Shown here: piece after piece, positions 1-8,572 of the stretch
Layout of the letters: the number at the start of each line of letters is the position of its first letter
Numbering within the stretch: the stretch's first letter is position 1
NCBI RefSeq assembly: GCF_000196015.1
Contig: NC_007973.1
Span: forward strand, 558,001 to 622,000
DNA: 64,000 bases
Reading direction: 5' to 3'
Source: Cupriavidus metallidurans CH34
GTDB lineage: Bacteria > Pseudomonadota > Gammaproteobacteria > Burkholderiales > Burkholderiaceae
Notes under the pieces: model-generated
Seen by the model: only the letters and a program-made list of their open reading frames with translations
Databases searched by the model: none
Told to the model about the DNA's origin: nothing
Position numbers and translations under genes: made by a program

Positions 1-365
1 GAATGGTTCTCGCGCAAGCCTTCGTTGAGCGCCTTGATGAACGATTCCGCCTCCACTTCCCGCAGCACGCGCAGTTGCAGCCGCTTGGGCCCGCGCGTGG
101 CCAGCGCCACCGTTGCATTGCGCGCGCGTTCGGGCAGGTACAGGCCCGCTACATAGCCCTTGATCACGAATACCGAGCGCAAACCGGCGCCGTTGAGCGC
201 CAGTTCCTTGCCGCCGAGCCGCGTCGCGTCGTCGAAGCGAACCCCCTCGATGACCATCGCCGATGCAGGTGGCATCAGCGTCCAAAGCGCCAGCGTCGCG
301 CACAGCGTGGCGGCGAAACGGCGGGAAAGGGCGGTCGTACGGGAGGGAGACTTCAGGGACTTCAT
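1..365 (-). CDS. Chalcone isomerase-like secreted protein, 3' end outside window
   Basis: Only the first 121 codons lie in the window; the frame stays open to base 1. The protein starts with a basic stretch (KSLKSPSRTTALSRRF), then a hydrophobic segment ending in PPASA, which reads as a Sec signal peptide cleaved near residue 36. The mature start (VIEGVRFDD, then GAGLRSVFVIKGYVAGLYLP) matches the chalcone isomerase-like domain of small periplasmic bacterial proteins. In bacteria this family is not a demonstrated flavonoid enzyme, so no reaction is assigned. It is divergent from the carrier gene at 526, sharing a 160-bp upstream region. Confidence 0.75.
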   Translation of the reverse strand, partial: MKSLKSPSRTTALSRRFAATLCATLALWTLMPPASAMVIEGVRFDDATRLGGKELALNGAGLRSVFVIKGYVAGLYLPERARNATVALATRGPKRLQLRVLREVEAESFIKALNEGLRENH

Positions 366-525
366 GGTGCGACGGGCGGCGGGCAAACCGCGGGCGAGAC
401 GAAATACAGCGTGCCATGCTGCCGGAATTCTGAAAAAATACCCATCCGTATCTGCCCTAGGCTGCACATTTCATGATGCAAGGCAAACGAGCAGATGTGA
501 TGAAAACGACAAAACAAACGAGACA

Positions 526-1419
526 ATGTCTTCCGCACTCCTGCTGGTCCCGGATTTCAGCCTGATTTTGATTGGCTGGCTGCTGGTTCGATACACCCCA
601 TTCGACCGCGGTTTCTGGGCCGGAGTGGAGCGTCTGGTCTACTTCGTCCTGTTCCCGGCGCTGCTGCTGCAATCGACGAACAGCGCCAAATTCGACTTCT
701 CGTCGACGTCCGCCATGCTCGGCCTGGCCCTGCTCACGATGGTCTTCGGCATGGCCACCGGCTATCTGGTCAAGTGGGTGTTGAGGCCGGCCCCGGCGGA
801 TTTCGCCTCGGGCCTGCAGACAGCCTTCCGTTTCAATTCCTACATTGGCCTGGCCTTGGCCGCGCGGCTTGGCAATGGCGAGGGCCTGGCGCTGATGGCG
901 CTGGTCGTCGGGGTGACGGTGCCGCTGTGCAACGTCGTGGCGGTGTGGGCGCTGGCGAAACATGGCGAGGCGCGTGTGCTGCGCGAACTGGTCCGGAATC
1001 CGCTGATCCTGGCCACGGCCACCGGGCTGGTCACGAACCTGCTGGGCCTGCATCCGCCCGAGGTGGTGGCGATGACGCTGAACCGGCTTGGTTCAGCTTC
1101 CACCGCGCTCGGGCTGATGACCGTCGGCGCGGGGCTGCAGATGAGCGGGGCTACCGGCACGGCCGGCCCGATGGCGTGGTGGAGCGGCGTGAAGCTGCTT
1201 GCCATGCCCTGTTTCGCGTGGCTGGTGGGCAAGTATCTGCCGCTGACCCCATTGCAGTACCAGATCGTGGTGGTCTATGCGTCGCTGCCCACGGCATCGA
1301 GTTCGTACATCCTGGCCGTGCGCATGGGCGGCAATGGTCCGATGGTGGCGGCGACGATTTCCGCGATGACTGTCGTGGCGATCGTGACCACGCCGGTGTG
1401 GCTGTCGCTGGTGAGCTAG
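526..1419 (+). CDS. AEC (auxin efflux carrier) family transporter
   Basis: A 297-residue inner-membrane carrier made almost entirely of hydrophobic helices, in the layout of the AEC/MleN-like family, whose bacterial members move organic acids such as malate or malonate. Recognisable stretches are the N-terminal helix (LLLVPDFSLILIGWLLVRY), a central Asn-containing helix (TAFRFNSYIGLALAARLG) and the C-terminal LPTASSSYILA segment. The frame is open further upstream to position 160, but the ATG at 526 fits the family N-terminus and lies outside the divergent gene. The substrate cannot be inferred because the neighbours are not metabolic partners. Confidence 0.8.
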   Translation: MSSALLLVPDFSLILIGWLLVRYTPFDRGFWAGVERLVYFVLFPALLLQSTNSAKFDFSSTSAMLGLALLTMVFGMATGYLVKWVLRPAPADFASGLQTAFRFNSYIGLALAARLGNGEGLALMALVVGVTVPLCNVVAVWALAKHGEARVLRELVRNPLILATATGLVTNLLGLHPPEVVAMTLNRLGSASTALGLMTVGAGLQMSGATGTAGPMAWWSGVKLLAMPCFAWLVGKYLPLTPLQYQIVVVYASLPTASSSYILAVRMGGNGPMVAATISAMTVVAIVTTPVWLSLVS

Positions 1420-1431
1420 CGGCCTGGCCGC

Positions 1432-2616
1432 CTAGCCGCGCTCAGGGGCCCGGTCCTGCGCGAGCGCCCATTCGATATGCTCGCGCACCAATGGCGTGGC
1501 CGCATCGAGCCGCGCGCGGAGTGAGGCACGGATGCGTTCGGCCAGCGCCGGATCGTTCACCGCCGCGGCGCGCAGGCTGTTGCCGAGGCCCACGGCCAGG
1601 TTGCGCAGCCAGCGTTCATGACCGATCCGCCGGATCGGGCTGCCTTCGAGCCGCTGGTTGAATTCTGCTTCGCTCCAATCGAATAGTGTTGCCATGTCGG
1701 GCGCGTCGAAGCCATTGCGCACGTCGAAGTCCGGCAACGTGGCGCGATGAGCGAACTTGTTCCAAGGGCACGTCAGTTGGCAATCGTCGCAACCATAGAC
1801 GCGATTGCCCATCGGCGCGCGCAGGTCTTCGGGAATAGCGCCCTTGTGTTCGATCGTCAGATAGGAAATGCAACGCCGCGCATCCACCAGATAGGGCTCC
1901 ACGATGGCCTGGGTCGGACAGATGTCAATGCAGCGGCGGCAGTTGCCACAGTGCGGGGCCTCGGCCGAATCGGCGGGCAACGGGATATCGACGAGGATCT
2001 CGCCGAGAAAGAACATCGAACCACCATCGCGGTCGAGCAGCAGCGTGTGCTTGCCGCGCCAGCCCAGGCCACCCTGGCTGGCCAGCGCCACTTCCATGAC
2101 CGGGGCCGAATCGGTGAAGACGCGGTAGCCAAACGCGCCGATCGCGGTCTCGATACGGGCCGCCAGCTGCTGCAGCCGGTTGCGGAGTACCTTGTGATAG
2201 TCGCGGCCACGTGCGTAAAGCGAGATCACGGCAGTCGAGGGGTCGTCGAGGCGGGCGAGTTCGTGTCGGCGCCAGCCGTCGTCACGCTGCATGGGCAGAT
2301 AGGGCATGCGCGCGACGATGGCGCGCACGGTGCCGGGCACCAGTTCGGCCGGGCGGGCGCGCTTTGTGCCGTGGTTGGCCATATAATCCATGTCGCCGTG
2401 GTAGCCCGCCTGCAACCACGCCAACAGGCCCGCTTCGGCGTGCCGCAGATCGACATCGGCGATGCGGATCGCATCGAATCCGAGCTCCCCCCCCCAGGCA
2501 CGAATCTGTGCCACCAGCGACGCCAGAGAGTCCCTGGCAGCTTGCGGGGACGACGTGGACGGCACCGGAACGGGGTCTTTCGCGGGGGAGGAGGCGGGAA
2601 CTGCTCGGTCGATCAT
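1432..2616 (-). CDS. queG: Epoxyqueuosine reductase QueG
   Basis: A 394-residue cytoplasmic iron-sulfur and cobalamin enzyme that reduces epoxyqueuosine to queuosine in tRNA, the last step of queuosine synthesis. The sequence has both clusters expected of the family: CGNCRRCIDICP starting near residue 223 and GCDDCQLTCPW with its first Cys near residue 276. The N-terminal part (ADVDLRHAEAGLLAWLQAG) is the corrinoid-binding region, and the C-terminus is a HEAT-like helical tail. The open frame extends upstream into tsaE, but the ATG at 2616 leaves a 16-bp divergent gap to tsaE and fits family length. Confidence 0.93.
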   Translation of the reverse strand: MIDRAVPASSPAKDPVPVPSTSSPQAARDSLASLVAQIRAWGGELGFDAIRIADVDLRHAEAGLLAWLQAGYHGDMDYMANHGTKRARPAELVPGTVRAIVARMPYLPMQRDDGWRRHELARLDDPSTAVISLYARGRDYHKVLRNRLQQLAARIETAIGAFGYRVFTDSAPVMEVALASQGGLGWRGKHTLLLDRDGGSMFFLGEILVDIPLPADSAEAPHCGNCRRCIDICPTQAIVEPYLVDARRCISYLTIEHKGAIPEDLRAPMGNRVYGCDDCQLTCPWNKFAHRATLPDFDVRNGFDAPDMATLFDWSEAEFNQRLEGSPIRRIGHERWLRNLAVGLGNSLRAAAVNDPALAERIRASLRARLDAATPLVREHIEWALAQDRAPERG

Positions 2617-2632
2617 TCCTGAATTGTACGCA

Positions 2633-3166
2633 ATGCCCCTGCTCGAAGAACGCATTCTGCCGCTACCGGACGAAGCCGCCACCGAACGGTTTGGCGCGGC
2701 GCTGGCCACCGCCGCGCGCGCGATGCCGCCGCGCACGATCCATCTGCAGTTGTCCGGAGACCTTGGCGCGGGCAAGACCACGCTGACGCGTGCCGTGCTG
2801 CGCGCGCTCGGACACGTCGGCAAGGTGCGTAGCCCCACCTACACGCTGTGCGAACCCTATGAAGTGCTGCGTGCCGATGGATCGCCGCTGACGGTCTACC
2901 ACTTCGATCTCTATCGCTTCGCCGACCCCGAGGAGTGGATCGACGCAGGATTTCGCGACTGTTTTGCCGAACCGGCGCTCAATCTCGTGGAGTGGCCGGA
3001 AAAGGCGGGCCGCCTGCTGGGGGAACCTGACCTCCATGTGTTGCTCCAATCGGACAATCGTGTCTCACATTGGGCCGATAACGGGGCCGATGCGGGCGCG
3101 GATCGCCGCATGGCAACGCTGCGCGCCTATACTCCCACTGGACTTACCCTGCTGAACGCATGCTGA
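2633..3166 (+). CDS. tsaE: tRNA threonylcarbamoyladenosine synthesis ATPase TsaE
   Basis: A 177-residue P-loop ATPase that works with TsaB, TsaD and TsaC to make t6A37 in tRNAs reading ANN codons. The Walker A motif GDLGAGKTT is at residues 42-50, followed by SPTYTL, which is typical of TsaE, then YHFDLYR and LNLVEWPEKAG. The ATG at 2633 gives the normal family start. It is divergent from queG, so two tRNA-modification genes share a 16-bp gap. Its last 7 bases overlap the start of amiC, the common tsaE-amiC arrangement in proteobacteria. Confidence 0.95.
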   Translation: MPLLEERILPLPDEAATERFGAALATAARAMPPRTIHLQLSGDLGAGKTTLTRAVLRALGHVGKVRSPTYTLCEPYEVLRADGSPLTVYHFDLYRFADPEEWIDAGFRDCFAEPALNLVEWPEKAGRLLGEPDLHVLLQSDNRVSHWADNGADAGADRRMATLRAYTPTGLTLLNAC

Positions 3167-4653
3167 TCAAGCGACTCGCAACCGACCGACCCGATGGACC
3201 CGACGGACTGCTGAAGGCCCGCCGCAAATGGATGGCGCAGGCGCTGAAAGTCAGTGCCGGTACGGTCGTATTGACCATCGCCGGGCCGCAGATCGCCTTT
3301 GGCGCCGGCATTGTCGCGGTGCGGGTGTGGCCGGCCGAGGACTACACGCGGGTAACCATCGAGTCCGACGAGCGCCTGGTGGCCGTGCACCAGATGATCC
3401 GCAACCCGGACCGTCTCGTGGTCGACATCGACGGGCTCGACCTGTCGCCGACGCTGCGCGAACTCGTGGCGAAGATCACGCCGAACGATCCGTATATCCA
3501 GTCCGTGCGCGTGGGACAGAACCGCCCGCGCGTGGTGCGGATGGTGTTCGACCTCAAGGAAGACGTCTCGCCGCAGGTGTTCACGCTTGCGCCGATCAGC
3601 GACTACCGCAATCGTCTCGTATTCGACCTGTATCCGGTCAATCCGCCCGATCCGCTCTGGAAGCTCGTGCGTGATACCGAGGACAAGCAGCGGCGATTCG
3701 CCGCCGCGCCGCCGCCTGCTGGTACCGATGGTGTGTCCGGCGCGCCCGCTGGTGCGGAAGAGGATGCAATCGGCGCGATTGTGCGCAAGTTCGAGGATCG
3801 GGACCAGCTTCCGTCGCCGACTACCGCTCCGCCACCCGCATTGGCCGGCGTCAAGCCCAGGCCCCCCCTGCCGTCTCCCGCGCCCGTGGCGCCGCCGCCG
3901 ACGGCGCGGACCAATCTGCCGCCACCCAGCGAATTCAAGATGCGCCGCCTGCTGACCGTGGCCATCGATCCCGGCCATGGTGGTGAAGACCCGGGGGCGA
4001 TAGGTGCCGCGGGATCGCGCGAGAAGGATGTCGTGCTGCAAATCGCCACGCGCCTGCGCGCGAAGATCGACGCGCAGCCCAATATGCGCGCGATGATGAC
4101 GCGCGATTCGGACTTCTTCGTGCCGCTCAACGTGCGCGTGCAAAAGGCCCGCCGCGTGCAGGCGGACCTGTTCGTGTCGATTCACGCCGACGCTTTCCTG
4201 TCTCCCGAGGCGCGTGGGGCATCGGTGTTCGCGTTGTCCGAACGCGGCGCGTCAAGCTCGGCCGCGCGCTGGCTGGCCAACAAGGAAAACAATGCCGATC
4301 TGATCGGCGGTGCCAATATGGGCAACAAGGATGCCCAGGTGGCGCGCGTGCTGCTGGACTTGTCCACAACGGCACAGATCAACGACAGCATGCAGGTAGG
4401 CAGGTCCGTGCTGCAGGAGATCGGTGGGATCAACAAGCTGCACAAGGGCAGCGTGGAGCAAGCGGGATTTGCGGTGCTCAAGGCGCCGGATATTCCGTCG
4501 ATCCTGATCGAGACCGCGTTCATCAGCAATCCCGAGGAAGAGCGCAAGCTCAACGACGACAGCCATCAGGAGCAACTGGCCAACGCCATCCTGCGAGGCA
4601 TCAAGGCGTACTTCGCGCGCAATCCGCCGCTGTCGAAGAATCCATCGGTGTGA
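3160..4653 (+). CDS. amiC: N-acetylmuramoyl-L-alanine amidase AmiC type
   Basis: A 497-residue periplasmic zinc amidase that cleaves the amide bond between MurNAc and the stem peptide to split daughter cells. The N-terminus has a twin-arginine-like signal (KARRKWMAQALK followed by a hydrophobic run), as expected for AmiA/AmiC. An AMIN septal-targeting domain spans about residues 45-165, then a Pro/Ala-rich linker, then the Amidase_3 domain from about 262. Zinc and catalytic landmarks are IDPGHGGEDPGA, VSIHADA and the late ETAFISN glutamate. It overlaps tsaE by 7 bp and is followed by a strong terminator. Confidence 0.95.
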   Translation: MLIKRLATDRPDGPDGLLKARRKWMAQALKVSAGTVVLTIAGPQIAFGAGIVAVRVWPAEDYTRVTIESDERLVAVHQMIRNPDRLVVDIDGLDLSPTLRELVAKITPNDPYIQSVRVGQNRPRVVRMVFDLKEDVSPQVFTLAPISDYRNRLVFDLYPVNPPDPLWKLVRDTEDKQRRFAAAPPPAGTDGVSGAPAGAEEDAIGAIVRKFEDRDQLPSPTTAPPPALAGVKPRPPLPSPAPVAPPPTARTNLPPPSEFKMRRLLTVAIDPGHGGEDPGAIGAAGSREKDVVLQIATRLRAKIDAQPNMRAMMTRDSDFFVPLNVRVQKARRVQADLFVSIHADAFLSPEARGASVFALSERGASSSAARWLANKENNADLIGGANMGNKDAQVARVLLDLSTTAQINDSMQVGRSVLQEIGGINKLHKGSVEQAGFAVLKAPDIPSILIETAFISNPEEERKLNDDSHQEQLANAILRGIKAYFARNPPLSKNPSV

Positions 4654-4703
4654 TGGTCGAAGGTGGTCAATGCGGCAGCGGGCCACCCTTCACCATGCAA
4701 AAA

Positions 4704-4733
4704 GAAAACGGCGCCTGGGGCGCCGTTTTCATT
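4704..4733. terminator. Bidirectional rho-independent terminator
   Basis: A perfect 12-bp stem (4704-4715 with 4719-4730) with a TGG loop. The stem starts with GAAAAC and ends with GTTTTC, so both strands have an A/T-rich flank. It lies between the convergent amiC and SBF transporter genes and can serve both. Confidence 0.9.
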
Positions 4734-4772
4734 TGATCAACGAGCCTGCCTCAGGCACGCATTAGGCACGTC

Positions 4773-5795
4773 TCAGGCACGCACCGCCTCACGCGTTTCC
4801 ACGTCATCGCGGTTTGCGTACCGTGCGGCGATGACCGAGCAGACAATCAGTTGGAGCTGGTGATAGACCATCAGCGGCAGCACCAGCAGGCCCAGGGCCG
4901 GATGACCGGCGAACAGAATCTTGGCCATCGGGATACCGTTGGCAAGGCTCTTCTTCGAGCCGCAGAACACGGCCGTGATTTCATCTTCCACCGAAAAGCC
5001 CAGGCGACGCGCCGTGAACGTGGTGGTGCCCAGAATCACGAACAGCAGGACGGCCGCGATACCCATCACTGCGCCGATGGTCTGCCAGTGGTACTGGTGC
5101 CAGAGGCCAGCAGCGGTGGCGTCGCAGAACGACGAGTAGACGATCAGCACGATCACACCACGGTCGATCTTGTTGGTGATCTGCTTCTTCTTGGCCAGCC
5201 AGTTGCCAATCAACGGGCGCGCGGCCTGACCCAGCGCGAACGGCAGCAGCAGTTGCAGCGCCACGCCCATCAGCGCGCGACCCAGCGGCATCGACGCGCC
5301 GCTGGCGCTGATCACCAGGCCCATCAGCAACGGGGTCAGCGCCATGCCGATCAGGCCCGAGATCGTGGCGTTGAAGATGGCGCCGGGCACGTTGCCACGT
5401 GCCATCGACGTCATCGCCACCGACGACGATACCGTGGACGGCAGTGCGCACAGATAGAACACGCCCAGCAGCAACTCGGGCGGCAGCGTGTTGCGCAGCG
5501 ACAGCATCAGCAGCACGCCGACGATCGGGAACACGATATACGTGAAAGACTGCACGAAGACATGCAGACGCCAATGCTTGGCACCCGCTACCAGCTTGTC
5601 GCGCGACAATGCGGCGCCGTGCAGGAAAAACACCAAGGCGACACCGAGATTGGTGACCACGCCAAGGCGCAGCGGGCCGTCACCGGTTCCGATTTCAGGG
5701 GCAATCAGCGCGATGCCGATAGCGGTCAGCATGATCAGCACGAACCCGTCGATCAGGTCGTAGATCTTTTTGAAGGGGGCGAGAATGGCGGACAT
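4773..5795 (-). CDS. Bile acid:sodium symporter-like (SBF-like) membrane transporter
   Basis: A 340-residue membrane protein with about ten hydrophobic helices, matching the SBF-like branch (YfeH type) of the bile acid:sodium symporter superfamily. Characteristic pieces are the first helix after DLIDGFVLIMLTAIGIALI, the LCALPSTVSSSVAMTSMARGN segment with its crossover-like PSTVSSS motif, and FCGSKKSLANGIPMAKILFA near the C-terminus. Substrates of the YfeH branch are not settled, so none is assigned. The ATG at 5795 removes a 23-codon extension without hydrophobic character. It is divergent from a LysR gene, which probably regulates it. Confidence 0.85.
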   Translation of the reverse strand: MSAILAPFKKIYDLIDGFVLIMLTAIGIALIAPEIGTGDGPLRLGVVTNLGVALVFFLHGAALSRDKLVAGAKHWRLHVFVQSFTYIVFPIVGVLLMLSLRNTLPPELLLGVFYLCALPSTVSSSVAMTSMARGNVPGAIFNATISGLIGMALTPLLMGLVISASGASMPLGRALMGVALQLLLPFALGQAARPLIGNWLAKKKQITNKIDRGVIVLIVYSSFCDATAAGLWHQYHWQTIGAVMGIAAVLLFVILGTTTFTARRLGFSVEDEITAVFCGSKKSLANGIPMAKILFAGHPALGLLVLPLMVYHQLQLIVCSVIAARYANRDDVETREAVRA

Positions 5796-5852
5796 TGATA
5801 GGGATAGTGCGTAAGGGTTTCCGCTTGGTATTGGACCCTCGTCCTGTCTAGA

Positions 5853-5894
5853 ATGCAAATTCATTTATTTCATTCATTCATTTCAACGTTGCAT
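5853..5894. promoter_or_regulatory. Dyad and ATTCATT-rich repeats upstream of the LysR gene
   Basis: The 97-bp gap between the SBF transporter and the LysR gene holds ATGCAA at 5853-5858 and its complement TTGCAT at 5889-5894, the latter running into the LysR start codon. Between them is a T/A-rich stretch made of overlapping CATTT/CATTC units. LysR proteins often bind T-N11-A dyads in such divergent gaps, so this is a candidate operator; the assignment is inference only. Confidence 0.35.
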
Positions 5895-6798
5895 GAATTA
5901 CACACTGCGGCAGTTGCGGGTCTTTCTGGCGGTGGCGGGGCATGGCAGTTTCAGCCGGGCAGCGGATGCCGTCGGGCTGACGCAGCCGGCGGTCAGTCGG
6001 GGTGTTGCCGAGCTTGAAGAGGCACTTGGCGTACGTCTGCTGGATCGTACGACTCGGGAAGTCGTGCTGACGGAGGCTGGAACGGCACTGGTACCAGCGC
6101 TGGAGCGGCTGCTGGGCCAGCTTGACGACACCCTGGAAGAGACACGGCAGTCCGGCGAACGCTATCGCGGCCGGGTTGTGATAGCCAGTGCGCCGACGAT
6201 CTCGGCGCGACTAATGCCGATGTATGTGGCGGCCTGCGCGAGCCAGTATCCCGATATCCGGTTGTTCGTGCGCGACAACGTCCAGGCCGACGGCCTCGAG
6301 CAGATCCGCGCCGGCGCGGTCGATTTCGGGGTGTTGATCGATCCGATGGCGCGCGAGGGGCTGACTATCGCGCCGCTCGCCACCGATCCGTTCTGTTTCG
6401 TATGTCGGCGCGACCATCCACTGGCCGAGGCGGATTCGGTGCCCTGGACCGCGTTGCACGGCGAGCGCCTGGTGCTGCTCGATTTTGCCTCCGGCAGCCG
6501 GCCGTTGATCGACCGGATCTTCGCTCGTCATGGCGCGGTGCCGCAGGTGGTGCAGGAACTCGGGCACTCCGCCAGCGTATTCGGCATGGTGGAGGCGGGG
6601 ATCGGCGCGTCGGTCCTGCCGTCCTTCTCGTTGCCGTTGCCCGAGGCGTCCCCGCTGGTCTCGAAGCCGCTGACGCCGCGCGAGGAACGCAGCATCGTCA
6701 TGGTCCGTCGCGAGGACCGGTCGCTGTCACCGGCGGCGGCTGCGGTCTGGAACATGGTCCAGACCATGCCGATCCCGGCCGAAACCGCGACCGGCTGA
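5893..6798 (+). CDS. LysR family transcriptional regulator
   Basis: A 301-residue regulator. The N-terminal winged helix-turn-helix is clear (LRQLRVFLAVAGHGSFSRAAD, then LTQPAVSRGVAELEEALGVRLLDR), followed by the linker helix and a periplasmic-binding-type effector domain from about residue 92 (GRVVIASAPTISARLMP). It is transcribed away from the SBF transporter, the usual arrangement for a LysR protein and its target, so that carrier is the most likely regulated gene. The effector is unknown. Confidence 0.93.
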   Translation: MNYTLRQLRVFLAVAGHGSFSRAADAVGLTQPAVSRGVAELEEALGVRLLDRTTREVVLTEAGTALVPALERLLGQLDDTLEETRQSGERYRGRVVIASAPTISARLMPMYVAACASQYPDIRLFVRDNVQADGLEQIRAGAVDFGVLIDPMAREGLTIAPLATDPFCFVCRRDHPLAEADSVPWTALHGERLVLLDFASGSRPLIDRIFARHGAVPQVVQELGHSASVFGMVEAGIGASVLPSFSLPLPEASPLVSKPLTPREERSIVMVRREDRSLSPAAAAVWNMVQTMPIPAETATG

Positions 6799-6834
6799 CT
6801 GCGACGGGCGAGGGGAGGGCTGAGGGGAGGGCTG

Positions 6835-7605
6835 TTACGCGCGGGGAGAGGCGGCCAACATTGCCGCTTCCAGCGCAAAGCTGCCGTCGGGCTGCACGCG
6901 ATAGCGATCACAAACTTCGGCTGGCGCCTTTTCCCACAGGTGGCGGATCGCGGCTGCCGCAACTTCTGGCGTGCGCATCCGGGCCACCCAGCTGGTGAAT
7001 TCGATGTCGATGCGCCAGACCGGCGACACCTCTACCTGGAATCCGGCTGCCTCGAACATTTGCGTCCACACGGTCGGCGTGTAGTCGCGGATGTGCGATG
7101 GGTCGCGCAGCAATTCCACGGATTGCAGCCATGTATCGCAAAGCGGGTCCTCGGCGCCGACGATGTCGATCAGCACTACCTTGCCGTTCGGCTTCAGCAC
7201 GCGCTGGATTTCACGCAGCGCGGCGGGGACGTCGCGCCAGTGGTGGGCACTCATGCGTGAGACCACGGCGCAGAAGCTGGCGTCGTCGAACGGCAGTTGC
7301 TCGGCGGCACCCTGCTGCGTCTTGACGTTGCCCAGGCCGCGATCGCGTGCCGCACCTGCCACGACTTCGAGCATTGCCGCCGACAGGTCGTAAGCCACCA
7401 CTTCGTTGGCAACCGTTGCAGCAGCAAAGCTCGCGTGGCCTGCGCCGCAGCCCAGGTCGAGCACGCGGCTATGCGCCACGGGCTTCAGGTAAGCCAGCGC
7501 TTGCTTGAGTTGTTCGAGATCGGCGCCTTGAGCATGGACAGCACTGGTCAGGTAGGCATTGGCGGTGGCGCCGAACTGGGCGGCGACGAGTTCCTGTTGT
7601 TGCAT
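6835..7605 (-). CDS. Class I SAM-dependent methyltransferase (UbiE/Methyltransf_11 type)
   Basis: A 256-residue soluble enzyme with the Rossmann methyltransferase signature: motif I VLDLGCGAGHASFAAA near residue 48, the acidic end of strand 2 (VVAYDLSAAML), the GAAEQLPFDDASFC motif and the post-motif REIQRVLKPNGKVVLIDIVG. This is the layout of small-molecule methyltransferases close to UbiE and the biotin/sterol type, but the substrate cannot be read from sequence. It is divergent from an XRE/MmyB-type regulator across a 124-bp gap holding two direct repeats, so that regulator probably controls it. Confidence 0.88.
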   Translation of the reverse strand: MQQQELVAAQFGATANAYLTSAVHAQGADLEQLKQALAYLKPVAHSRVLDLGCGAGHASFAAATVANEVVAYDLSAAMLEVVAGAARDRGLGNVKTQQGAAEQLPFDDASFCAVVSRMSAHHWRDVPAALREIQRVLKPNGKVVLIDIVGAEDPLCDTWLQSVELLRDPSHIRDYTPTVWTQMFEAAGFQVEVSPVWRIDIEFTSWVARMRTPEVAAAAIRHLWEKAPAEVCDRYRVQPDGSFALEAAMLAASPRA

Positions 7606-7684
7606 GGGGTGCCTCGATTCTTGTCGGATTGGCGATGGGGATTGCCCGGGCCCGGGGGTTCACGTACTGTAGATGCGGTCTTTT

Positions 7685-7718
7685 CCCGGTACAAGTCACA
7701 GATTTATCCTGGTATAAG
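7685..7718. promoter_or_regulatory. Pair of 11-bp direct repeats, candidate operator
   Basis: CCCGGTACAAG at 7685-7695 and CCTGGTATAAG at 7708-7718 differ only by two pyrimidine transitions and start 23 bp apart, about two helical turns. They sit 12 bp before the ATG of the XRE/MmyB-type regulator and upstream of the divergent methyltransferase. The position suggests an autoregulatory operator for that regulator. Confidence 0.5.
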
Positions 7719-7729
7719 CACCACCAGCC

Positions 7730-8524
7730 ATGTCTATCGAACCCACTCAAGTCAGTCGCGAGGCCGAACTCGGCGCATTTCTGCGCACCCACCGAGAGCG
7801 GCTGACGCCAAGCGACGTCGGCCTGCCGCCGGGCCGCAGGCGCCGCACACCGGGATTGCGGCGCGAGGAAGTTGCGCAGCTTTCGGGATTGAGTGCCACA
7901 TGGATCACGTGGCTGGAGCAGGGGAGACCGGTGGCGATGTCCGTGCGCGCGCTGGGCAGTCTGGCCGAGGCCCTGCGACTGTCTCGCGCTGAACGCGCCT
8001 ATCTGTTCGCGCTGGCTGGCAAGCCCGAACCGCGCCAGGATGCCGAGCCCGCCGTGCCCGTCGCACTGCTTGCGAGCGTTCAGGCAATCTCGGGGCCTGC
8101 CTATCTGCTGGATCGCCAATGGACCGCCCGGGCATGGAATGCAGCGGCCGCCGACCTGTTCGTCGGCTGGCTCGATGCTGCGTCCGGAGAGCGGAACCTG
8201 CTGCGAGCGATGTTCCTGCCGACGGCGTTGCAGGCGTTGGTGGAGGATTGGCCGCACCGCGCCGCACGGCTCGTGGCCGAGTTTCGTGTCCACAGCTTGC
8301 GTCATGCCGAAGATCCGCCGACACGCGCACTGATCGAGCGGCTCATGGAAGACAGCCCCGCGTTCGCGGCGGCCTGGCGTTCGCAGGACGTCGACGAGCG
8401 CCAAGGCGGCCGGCGCGGGTTTCATCACCCGATGCGCGGCCTGGTCTACTTCGAGCAACTCACGCTGGTACCCCCGGCTGCACCGGGGATGATGCTGGTG
8501 ATGCTGCTGCCGGAAACACCCTGA
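7730..8524 (+). CDS. XRE-type helix-turn-helix regulator with MmyB-like ligand domain
   Basis: A 264-residue regulator. An N-terminal helix-turn-helix is evident (ELGAFLRTHRERLTP, then RRTPGLRREEVAQLSGLSAT and ITWLEQGR); the PGLRREEVA segment is typical of the MmyB family. The remainder from about residue 100 (ISGPAYLLDRQWTARAWNAAAADLF) matches the MmyB-like ligand-binding domain, a PAS-related fold thought to sense hydrophobic ligands. Such genes are commonly divergent from the oxidoreductase or transferase they control; here the divergent partner is the methyltransferase at 6835. Confidence 0.88.
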   Translation: MSIEPTQVSREAELGAFLRTHRERLTPSDVGLPPGRRRRTPGLRREEVAQLSGLSATWITWLEQGRPVAMSVRALGSLAEALRLSRAERAYLFALAGKPEPRQDAEPAVPVALLASVQAISGPAYLLDRQWTARAWNAAAADLFVGWLDAASGERNLLRAMFLPTALQALVEDWPHRAARLVAEFRVHSLRHAEDPPTRALIERLMEDSPAFAAAWRSQDVDERQGGRRGFHHPMRGLVYFEQLTLVPPAAPGMMLVMLLPETP

Positions 8525-8572
8525 TTCGGCGCGATTCGCCGCGAGTCGCCCTGCATCGCGCGACGCGCGGGC

